From contig BLAL01000259.1 of assembly GCA_015698045.1 (NCBI GenBank), positions 372,001 through 436,000 of the forward strand: 64,000 nucleotides of DNA, in the 5' to 3' direction. Positions 54,867 to 64,000 of this stretch are shown piece after piece (the first letter of the stretch is position 1; each line of letters opens with the position of its first letter). This DNA comes from Rhizophagus clarus (taxonomy: Eukaryota > Glomeromycota > Glomeromycetes > Glomerales > Glomeraceae). The position numbers and the translations under genes are program-made. A model generated the notes under the pieces. It was not told the DNA's origin. It was given only the letters and a program-made list of their open reading frames with translations, and made no database searches.

Positions 54867-57800
54867 TTCCTTTTTATCCTCTTAATTAAAAAAAACAATT
54901 CCCCCAAACTTGACTCACCATCAATTTTTCATTCAAAAAGGGATCTTTTAGATTCCACTATAACGAAAATCGCATCTACAAATATTCGTACTTTAAATAA
55001 AAACAAATTTATCGGTTTAATCGACGCTATGAAAGATCACAATATCGACATTTATGGGCTCTCAGAGACTAATTGTTCTGAACGACAAGCAAAAACATGG
55101 CAGCATCAATTAGGTGTTCGCAGTTACTTTGAATATTCACAATTAGGGGGCAAAGGCCAAGGCGTAGGCATTATCATTAATGCCAAATTTGACATATTTG
55201 TTCACAAAGCAGTTGGACATAAAGGTAGAATCCTTTATTTGGACTTGTACTTTAGCGATAAGCGTAAACTTCGTTTAATTCAGGTTTACCTTAATGCTAA
55301 TCAAAAGAAAAACCACAAATTGAAGCTTTATACAAATACATTGACGATACTATCAGCGATGCCCAATCACGTGACATGGAAGTCATCATTATGGGAGATT
55401 TCAATATCAATTACAGAAAATACTTAATGGCTTTCATCAATAATAAATGGCAATTTTCTTTGTTTCGAACTCTGGAAAGTAGAAGATTGTTAGATACCAT
55501 TCCAATCTTTAACGACAATGATAAAGAAATGTATACTTATACACCAGCTGATCCTAACAGACAAGAATCAAGATTAGATTATATTTGGGCTTCTTTACCT
55601 ATGTTAGAGAAAAGTGTTAATAGCACCGTGATAGAGAACGATCATTTTGATACTGACCATAAAACTATAACGTTGTCATTGGACACGATACAGATGATAG
55701 GTGTTTCCTTGAACACAACCAATCAAAAGAAGAAACATATCAAAAGGACCGTATTTCAATATGATGAAATGGACAAGGATGATGAATATACTTGGGAGAA
55801 TTTCGGCATTCAATTGGACCTAGAAATTGAGAATACATTAATGAAAGATTTTTCTATCGTTAAACCTTGCCACATCAATACCCTCTGGGACATGTTTAGA
55901 CAAACTTTCATGAGAGTAGCTAAATCTCGTATAGTCAACAAGCAAGTCACTAGAAATAAAGTTAAAACTATACCAGAAAAGAAGCTTTCAGTTTACTTCG
56001 ATCTAAGATATATCATTAATCGTATACTGGAAACATGTTCAATTCTGAATGCTTCTGCTACTATTACTTATAGTGTCTCTGCTAAATAGTCCAAGTTCTA
56101 ACGTCTCATTAGCACGACATTGGACAAATATGAATGCTCAGACCTTTTATCGTCCTTTACCTTTCTCATACTCGACGACTTCAAATTATTTTTAAAGAAT
56201 TTGTGTAAAATTAGAAAACACTTACGACTTCTTTTCAAATTGGAACTTGATATTATGGTTCAGGAACAAATAGTTTCTAATATCAAGACACGCTGTACTA
56301 ATTTTAATGATAATCAAGCCTTTATGATTCGTTCAATCATGGAAGAAGAGATGGTCCATATCTCGATTGAAAAAATCTATAAGAAAGACGTTCATGGCAA
56401 TGAATCACTGATCACGGGTGAATCAGCTGTTCTTCAAGAAACAAATTATCATTTTCAAACAATTGCAGGTTTGATTAATAGAAAGAAGCCACTTCAAGGG
56501 CGTTGAAAAGATCAATATCAACCTATACGCCATATCAATGAGAATATTTACTCAAACCTTATGGACCTTCCATCACGTGATGAATGGCTGGATGTTATTA
56601 GAAACCTTCCTAAAGGCAAAGCTACAGGCCCTTCAGGAATATCTAATGAAATGTTACAACACCTTAGTCCTACGGCTCATGATATTTTATATTATTTAAT
56701 ATGTAAGATTATACAATTTGGTTACTTACCAAAACAATGGAAAGAAGCAACCGTTTTTCCTATCGCCAAGCCAAAACCCTTTAATTGTGAATTATCAAAC
56801 TCTTGTCCGATCACCCTACTTGAGACTGCTCGTAAAGCGCTTATTACATTACTCAATCGTCGCCTAACTTCAACGTTGAAACAATATAATGTTTTACAGA
56901 CAAACCAATTCGCTGGTTTACCTAAACAATCTACCTTTGAACCCATAAGGATCGTTAATGAAATCATTCAGGACGCTATTGATAACAATAATGAACTTTG
57001 GATCTTATCACAGGATATGGGTAAGGCCTATGATCGTGTCAATACCTTCCAACTAAAGAAAGCGATGAATAGAATCAAACTACCTCAGCAATTCACTCAT
57101 TTAATTTTAGATTTGTTTAAAGATAGAACAAACCAAGTTATCACAGCCTATGACAAGACGACTGCTTATGATGTTCTTACAGGCATAGACCAAGGAGAAG
57201 TTATTTCACCTGTTTTATGGTGTATTTATTACGATCCTTTACTTGCTGAGATTAATAAACAAAATTTGGGATACACGGTATCATGTAACAACATACAGCA
57301 AGTACCACAGTTGAATTCAGCTGTGATAGAACAACATGTCCCGGCCTTGGCATTTATGGATGACACGTAGTGGATTACTGATAAGAAAGATAAGCTGGAA
57401 TCTATGCTCTCCATCGCTGATTCCTTTTATAGACTAAATGATATCCAGATAAATAAAGAGAAATCTGAACTTATGATGAGAACTAAGATATATAAGCGTT
57501 GCTATTCTCACATTTATAACAACAAGATCAATCTTCAATTTGGAAGGGAATCTATTAGTATCAAGGCCAAACACCCTCATGAACCCACTCGTATCCTGAG
57601 TGTTTATTTTAATATTGAAAATGACGAACAATTTCTAATCTCTAAAGTTAAAGCGAAAATTGACCACCTAACGAACCTTATGTGGAAAAAGAAAATTACT
57701 GATAAACATATCCTATATATTTTCAATAGGATTATTATACCTCGTGTTGAATACTGGTCACAGGTTTTCGTCCTATCACCAGATTTAATTTATCGTTTAT

Positions 57801-60300
57801 TTGTTCCTTTTTGTCGAATGTTTAAAAATAAGCTCAAATTTGCTTATACTGCCCCTAATGCGATACTAGATAATTCTTATATATATGGTTATCGTAATCC
57901 TTACGAGAATCAACTTCAAGCAAAAATTACTAATTTTTGCATTCAATTAAACGACACTGGAATTTTAGGAAGAATCACTGAAATTCGCTTGAAACTGCTA
58001 CAACAACTACTATGGTGTTCTCGACCACTGATAGAGGGTATTCCTTTTGACAAAATCCCTAGACATATGAAGAATAATTACTTACTTAATATGATCAACT
58101 TAATGAGACAGAATGATTTTACACTTCTTATCGTAGACAAAGGCAGATTTCCTATCATAGCAGGAGGAAAAACTGATTTTGCAACTATTGCTACTTTTAA
58201 CTTCTTGTCCAAACACAGCACAATTTTACGCTCACGCCAAATTATGTTTGTAGAACAAATTATTTCAGGAGACAAGTGTCATTTACTTAATTGGACTAAT
58301 ATATGTAATAAATATTACTTTCAATCCATTCCTGGCCGTGGTAACAAAGAAGAAAGATGGTACATGAACATTCAAAGACTTATTACGGTGGACGGTATCA
58401 ACCTTAAACCGAATATCTATAACATATTTACTACATTTTTTGATAATATTGAAGAAACTAGATCTTATAATATTGAAAAACAAGATAGATCATTATCTGT
58501 TGTTTATAGCCCTCAACATAATTCAATTTTATTTGGAAAAGTTCAACGCCTTATTGATGAAGATAATATTCTTCTTCGACATTATCATGCTGATATGTCT
58601 CAGTCAACCTCAACATCTACCTATGTTACCATTTGTGATGATACACTTTGTGCTGCTAATACTGCAAATCGTTCAAGCATGGGTGTTTGCGCTTTTACTG
58701 CTAATCCAAAGCATATAGTACCGCTCTTATCGGCTGCTAAATTTACTAAAGAAGATGTTAAACGAAGAAAAATGATTAATTTTAATATTTTTAATCTTTT
58801 TGATCAGGCTAAGAAAAAATATGCTCTTTCTCAAAGTACGTTAACGAGAAATCACGTGATCAGACAAAACAATATTATTTTAGAATTGTTAGAACCAGGA
58901 CTTTCTAGGAATGAATTACTTATAATCCAACGAAAACTTGCTATATTTGATAATCCAAATTGCTGTATTTTTGAATTCTTCACTGATGGATCTCTTATTG
59001 AATTAGGCACTGAACAATGCAACATTAGCTGCGCGTTTGCTCACCTTGATAGATCATTTGGTATTCCTCAAGTAGAATTTTATACTACGATTGATAAATG
59101 GCCTTCAGCATATCAAGGCGAACTCTTAGCAGTAATTTTAGCTCTTATGGTAGTCCCTTATAGAAGTAAAGTGAGAATCAACATTGACTCCTTAAATGTG
59201 ATTACTATGTTTGAAGGATTTAAATGTAATAATTTCTCCCTTATATCGCGAGATTATTTCAAACTTAATAATAGTTATTTATGGTCAATTTTGATTAGAA
59301 TTATTCGTCAACAGAACTTACATGTAGAAATGTTTAAAGTAGCTGCACACACTGATTGCGACGGCAATAATTACGTGGATAGATTAGCAAAATCTGCCTA
59401 TATTGACCAAGATAGATTTATTAATTTTATAGACACTGCTCCAGACATTAAAGTACTTCCATTATGGAATAACATCATCATAGAAACTCACTTACGAAAA
59501 TTTATCAAGATGGTTAGTCATATTAAAGGCCTGGAAAAATTTATCAACTTACATAGGAATACTAAATATCGAAACTGGAAGTTGATTGGACTTCTACCTT
59601 CGAATGCATTAATTGTGATATTGCTAATAATGAAACTTCAATGTCTTCTTCTAAAGTCAAAGCTCATAAAGTTCATCTTCTTATAGAAGAGATTCCTACA
59701 ATTGAACAAATGAAGAAATCATTCCTAGAATTATATGATGAATGGAAATGTCCTAGTTGTGGATTGGAAGATGAAACGTTTGATCACGTGTAGACATGTG
59801 ATGAACATCAATCTCTTCTTTTAAAAATTAAAAATAATACAATCGATCTTTTATTATCATTGTTATTTGAATATAATCCAGACATTACAGATTATTCTGC
59901 CTTATTGACGCTTAATATATGGACAATTAGTATAGATCCTAACAATTTTACCTTTGTGGATCTCATCAAAGGCTTTATACCATTGGAGTTGACTCAAATT
60001 CTCAACTTGTGGCTTTCTCGTAAACAATTACTGTTAGTCATTATTGAGATCAGGCAGTACATTTATGAACAAACATTTAAAGAAATTTGGATACGTCGTT
60101 GTTCTTTTATAAAAGAATTTGAACGTTCGTTGGGTATTACAAAAAAGAAAAAATTAATTTTAAAAAATTTTTGACCGTTTAATAATATTTTGAATAGTGA
60201 TAGAGAATTAGAATATAAATTTGATGCTCTAGATAGTATTCGTAATAATATATATTTTGGTAAAAATATTATTGAATTTTATAGTAATCTTACTTCGTAG
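54867..60300 (+). pseudogene. LINE ORF2: endonuclease, reverse transcriptase, RNase H
   Basis: The frame opens after a stop at 54864; the first ATG (55029) is already inside the endonuclease, so the start is unclear. Endonuclease: IASTNIRTLNKNK, YGLSETN, GDFNINY, LDYIWAS and DTDHKTI. Reverse transcriptase (about 56561-57450): KATGPSGISNEML, SQDMGKAYDRV, GIDQGEVISP, and catalytic FMDD in AFMDDT. RNase H (about 58970-59400): FFTDGSL, YQGELLAV, NIDSLNV, NNYVDRLAK. A zinc knuckle CPSCGLEDETFDHV..C lies near 59755-59800. Breaks: frameshifts near 55310 and 59610; stops at 56087 (TAG), 56504 (TGA), 57368 (TAG, directly after the catalytic FMDDT), 59791 (TAG) and 60172 (TGA). It would cut target DNA and prime reverse transcription; this copy is inactive. 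Confidence 0.9.
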
Positions 60301-60591
60301 TGCTAGTAGTTAGTTAGTATACTTTATATAGAATTTTATATATTGTTTTTATTACTTTCTTTTCTGCAGAGCGGGCTTCGGTTTACCTGGTTTTTAACTG
60401 GCTGTAAAAGAGGTAGTGGGTTAATTATTGAATGTTTCTAGAAGTAGTTGGTTATTTTTAGATAGTTCGTTATATAATTACTCCACCGTCAAAGTAGATT
60501 TAGTTCGCTTCTATTAGTTAGTTTCATTTTTTATTTTCATGTATCAATTTTGATGTGTTTATAATTTATGTGTTTGCTTCTAATATCTGTT

Positions 60592-60612
60592 CAATAAAAT
60601 AAAATAAAATAA
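60592..60612 (+). repeat. LINE 3' tail (AAAAT repeat)
   Basis: Tandem 'aaaat' units at the 3' end, directly before the second target duplication. Simple-repeat tails in place of poly(A) are known from several LINE clades. Confidence 0.85.
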
Positions 60613-60628
60613 AATACATTTTACAGAA
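60613..60628. repeat. LINE target site duplication (right)
   Basis: Exact copy of 52633-52648. Confidence 0.9.
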
Positions 60629-61487
60629 TATTTCATAAATGACAAGACACTAGGAACTTGCAGACTGCCAGATTACCAGGTTGTCGGCAAAGAGAAAAAA
60701 ATGCGAACTTACTCTTGAATTTAATTACGTGATCGTTTCATTAGCGTAAAGGGCATAAGATTAATTACTAAGCGTCATCGTATTTATTAATTTTCGATTC
60801 ATGTCACATAATAAATTATGTAAACTGTAACGGTAATTATTAACTCTGGTTTAATAAGTCGCGGACACTTAGAAACTTTTATTTTCCGGCATTTCCGGCT
60901 GTCCCGTGACCTATAAAACAAGATATAGTAATTTTACATTTTATGTCATAATTATTTAAACAAATAAAAAAAAAATCCAAAAAAAACTATGGTGGGCTAT
61001 TATTAAAAATACCGGCACATTCAATTGTATCTTGATAAGAACCAACTTCCGCGTTATTAATTTCATTATTTATTTATTTTGAACAATAAAAAGAGTAAAT
61101 CTGTAGAGACCTAAATTTTCTTATTGGATAAAAGTATTTTTAAGAAAAATGTCACGCGTAGAAATACCAGACGCACGGTATGTGAGTCGCGAAATTTAAT
61201 CAATCATATACTGTACGTCAAGCAGTCAATTAAATTCTTTAATTTCTTTCTCATAATCTTATAATGAAAACCGAGGGTTCGTTATATTTATGGCCGACTG
61301 TACAATAAAAAAATAATTATTATTAAGTTCTCAGAATTCATGCTACGAATTTTAAGGCATCACAATAATTTACTATAATCTTATATTGTGTAATTCTATA
61401 GAATTAAAGAATATTATAAAAAAATGGTTTTAATCAAATTTTATTTTATCGTTACAACATTTTATTAAATGAAAATTTCTAAGTTTA
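60629..61487. other. Non-coding spacer
   Basis: No gene or repeat recognised. Scattered CACGTGA-like and ACGTGATC words are present. Confidence 0.5.
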
Positions 61488-62796
61488 CACGGGGTGTTCA
61501 AACACGGTACCACGTGATTAAACTTACTGATTGGTTGATTAGTCTTACAATTACGTCAAATCGGTCAATTAGTTATTTGTTTACATGTTCTTTTTCTTTT
61601 CAGGTGGTTCTTCGCGAAGCCTGCAAAGGTATTGTATATTTCTTATTTTTTCTTTATTTGTTTTCAATTTTTCTTTTTCTTTCTAACCTCCTTCTCTTCT
61701 TTTTAGGTCTTTTATCGTTAGGTTATTCAAAGGAAATAAGAATGAAAAGTAAATATACTGTACCTTTGTTCACGAAACCGAAAGAGCCCAAAGACCTAAA
61801 AGAAAAAAAAAAAGAAATTAAAAGCAAAACAAAAAAAAAGGAAAAAAGGATGGAAATGGCATACCTTTACGCGAAACTGATTGTTTTTTATGTTTCATTT
61901 TTACTAACCGAGCTATTTTATTCTTTTCTTTATGGGTTGGCTTTTCGTTTTCATTTCCTTTCCATTTTGTTTTCCACTTCGTTTCTACTTCGTGTTTTCG
62001 CTTTCCATATCATCTTTGTTTTCCCCTTCCCCATTTTGTTTTCGTATTCTCCCGTTTCCATTTTGTTTTCGTATTCCCCTATCTATTTCATTTTTGTTTA
62101 CCTCCTTTTCATTTCGTTTCCTTTTCGTTTTCCTCTCTTTCATTTCATTTTGCATTTCCCTTTCTATTTTGTTTTCGTATTCTCCCTTTTCATTTCGTTT
62201 TCGTATTCCCCTTTCCATTTCGTTTTCATTTTCCTACCTTTCCATTTCATTTCTTTTTCATTTAACATTTCCATTTCATTTTTCTTCTTGTTATTCCTTT
62301 TCATTTTCATTTCGTTTTCTTTTCACATTTAACCTTCCTATTTCCATTTCGTTTCTTCCCATTTCGTTTCTTCCCATTTAACCCTTCCTTATTCTTTAAC
62401 TCTTTCCATTTCTCTTTCCTTCTTTTCTGATTCGTCTAACCAATTCCTTTTCATTTTCCTTCTTTTACCCTTTTTCCTTATTGTTTTCGTTCCCTTTCAT
62501 TTTTATTTTGATTTTTCTCGTATTTTTTGTTGTTTATATAATCTTTTCTCAAATCCTTTTGCCCACCATTGTTTTTTTCATCCACACATACCTTTTCAAC
62601 CTTTTCAACTTCCTTTTCATCCTTCTTGATTTCTTCTTTATCTAATTAATTTAACATTGTAACTTGTAAGTTTAACCTTGCATTATAAATAAAAATGAAA
62701 AGATTTTTAAAGTTCTTTAAAACTGATCAATAATATTTTGCAAAAAAAATAAATCTAATACAATCAATCACGTGATCCGTGTTTGAACACACCGTG
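61488..62796. mobile_element. 1.3-kb non-autonomous element with TA duplication and pyrimidine tract
   Basis: The left end CACGGGGTGTTCAAACACGG and the right end (reverse complement CACGGTGTGTTCAAACACGG) are inverted over about 32 bp, including CACGTGATT. TA is present on both sides (61486-61487 and 62797-62798), as for Tc1/mariner targets. There is no transposase. The interior has one intron-like block (GTATTG near 61629 to TTTTTAG near 61707), a purine-rich patch (61795-61855) and a pyrimidine tract. Confidence 0.85.
61880..62640. repeat. Pyrimidine tract
   Basis: The + strand is nearly all C/T with 'ccatttcgttttc' type words. Long Phe/Ser-rich frames here are artefacts. It is the third such tract in the window. 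Confidence 0.8.
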
Positions 62797-63033
62797 TACA
62801 AATAGAAATTTTCAAAAAAAAATGTCACTTAATAATAGAAAATCAAGTAATAAGATGATGTTACAAAACGTTAGATACTGATACTGTACAATATCTGATA
62901 TTCTGCATGTTCTAATATAATTTATATTACAGAAATATTTGAAATCAAGAATTATTTTAATAAATATTAACAATAAATATTAATAGTAAATTGTGATAAT
63001 GACTATCTATTTAATTTCTTTCATTATTATTAA

Positions 63034-63785
63034 TCAAACCTTTTCAAGCACAACCATAAGGTCCAATATTCTTTTCATCAAGTACGATCTAATAATCACA
63101 AACATCAAGCTTAATCAATTCTTTAGGGTTAACTCTATTCTGAGAAACCACTTTATAAAGAACATCAGCATGACTAAATTCAGTAGCATATTCTTCAACT
63201 ATACCAATATCAGGAGCTGAGCTGAATAAATTCCTTTTCCATAAGCGAATCTTTTTCCTTTCTTAAGCAAATAACCATTATTCAACAATCGAATCAACAA
63301 AATCTTTCCTAGTACCATGTTAAAAACCTAGCTATTCATCAGATCTCTTATTAGTACCATACTTATCAACATTAAGCGTAATTATATTCCACCCAAAGTT
63401 CTTCTGTATAACTCTTTGCCGCGAGTGTAAAATTTCTTACTATCAAATAATTTTGAGAAAACATAATCATATTTATGATTATAATTTATAAAATCTTTCT
63501 TGATAACATAGAAACAAAACCTCCATATGCACGAAATAAAACTTGTATAGTATTATATTTTTGATTATTGTAAGATGAAAGAGTTCTAATTGTTTATCAT
63601 AACCGAGCTCTTTTCGAATTTTATGTTTTAATTAAAGGACAGTTTCATGTGGACATACGAACATTGTATGACTCTCTCCAGCAAGAGGTTTGACAAAATA
63701 GTATTCGTCATAAAATAGTTTTACTTGATAAATTATTACTGTCAGAAGTATTCATAACAATAGGAATATAAAAATCACCAAGCAT
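63034..63785 (-). pseudogene. Relic of a ubiquitin-like plus ADP-ribosyltransferase-like protein
   Basis: On the minus strand, the 5' part (63785-63560) reads YYFVKPLAGESHTMFVCPHE, a TAA, then LKHKIRKELGY. The spacing and FVK.L.G..H pattern resemble ubiquitin. After further frames (63500-63390, FYVIKKDFINYNHKY..) the 3' part gives HGTRKDFVDSIVE, a stop, then, after a frame change, GKRFAYGKGIYSAPDI and YKVVSQNRVNPKELIKL. HGT followed by YGKGIY is the pattern of PARP-type ADP-ribosyltransferases. At least five stops and two or three frameshifts are present, so it is dead. The domain names are inferred from short motifs. Confidence 0.5.
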
Positions 63786-64000
63786 AAAATTTATTATTCA
63801 TTTTTGGTAAATGTTAAAATATATTCCGATATTCAGATAACGAGGAATAGGAAGAAAATTCTAACGAGCTGTGTTTACATGAAGCCTAATAAAGAGAAGA
63901 AATAATCCAAATATGATATATGGACTCCATATGACGTTCAATGGAAAAAAATGAGACTATTGTCGGAATCTAGTGATATAATAGATCATAGATATTTCTA
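63786..64000. other. Window edge, nothing recognised
   Basis: AT-rich. It may hold the 5' part of the relic that precedes it on the minus strand. Confidence 0.4.

Larger units (their letters stand above)
52649..60612 (+). mobile_element. Full-length LINE (non-LTR retrotransposon), about 8 kb
   Basis: Bounded by a 16-bp target duplication, with two open-frame regions and a 3' tail of AAAAT units (60592-60612). ORF1 carries a CCHC knuckle. ORF2 has AP endonuclease, reverse transcriptase, RNase H and a C-terminal zinc knuckle. That layout fits the I/Tad-type clades; clade placement is inference. The copy is complete at the 5' end, yet the frames are broken at many points. Confidence 0.93.

Noticed and set aside
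61469-62381. Membrane-protein-like Phe-rich frames
   Set aside because: Pyrimidine tract inside a non-autonomous element. The apparent hydrophobic segments come from TTC/TTT runs.
1-64000. tRNA, rRNA or CRISPR features
   Set aside because: No B-box-like GGTTCRANNCC in cloverleaf context, no rRNA core words and no spacer-repeat array were seen by eye. A tRNAscan-type search would be needed to be certain.

Overview
The window looks like nuclear DNA of a very AT-rich fungus, most likely an arbuscular mycorrhizal fungus of the Glomeromycotina (Rhizophagus-like). This is inference. It rests on the base composition, on short introns with GTAAGT, TACTAAC and TAG signals, on three five-exon kinase-Sel1 fusion genes, and on the mixture of transposons. 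No ribosomal or tRNA gene was recognised.

Layout. 1-5.8 kb: AT-rich sequence with a 75-bp tandem repeat, a decayed intron-containing integrase gene (1600-3617) and short-palindrome satellites. 5.9-7.0 kb: an unrecognised two-exon gene. 7.4-10.3 kb: a 3-kb array of alternating small hairpins. 10.5-14.9 kb: an intact Helitron Rep-helicase gene preceded by eight 23-bp iteron-like repeats. 16063-31296: a complete 15.2-kb DNA element with 783-bp terminal inverted repeats (TIRs) and a 5-bp target duplication. It carries a Polinton/Maverick-type integrase and a family B DNA polymerase, but also a Gag-like coiled-coil/CCHC protein with a retropepsin-like protease, where a Polinton would carry jelly-roll capsid genes. 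Its polymerase gene is split by a 3.5-kb CACTA-like insertion. 31.4-33.3 kb: two non-autonomous elements side by side. 34.5-50.6 kb: three protein kinase-Sel1 genes (two +, one -), a kinase relic, two hAT-type non-autonomous elements and a second array of microexon-like cassettes. 51.0-52.3 kb: a dead Tc1 element. 52.6-60.6 kb: a full-length, inactivated LINE with a 16-bp target duplication. 61.5-62.8 kb: a non-autonomous element with TA target duplication. 63.0-63.8 kb: remnants of a ubiquitin-like plus ADP-ribosyltransferase-like gene.

How it works together. The intact genes are the Helitron protein, probably the two-exon gene, and the three kinases. Almost everything else is transposon-derived. 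Every in-frame stop in the large element and most in the LINE can be explained by C-to-T or G-to-A changes (often CGA to TGA), which suggests decay of methylated DNA.

The most unusual observations are: (1) the Polinton-like element with Gag and retropepsin in place of a capsid module; (2) two unrelated minisatellites (23.75-25.1 kb and 44.2-44.9 kb) whose units are small exon-like blocks of 39 or 33 nt with complete splice signals on both sides; (3) the iteron array in front of the Helitron gene; and (4) the hairpin satellite with complementary loops.
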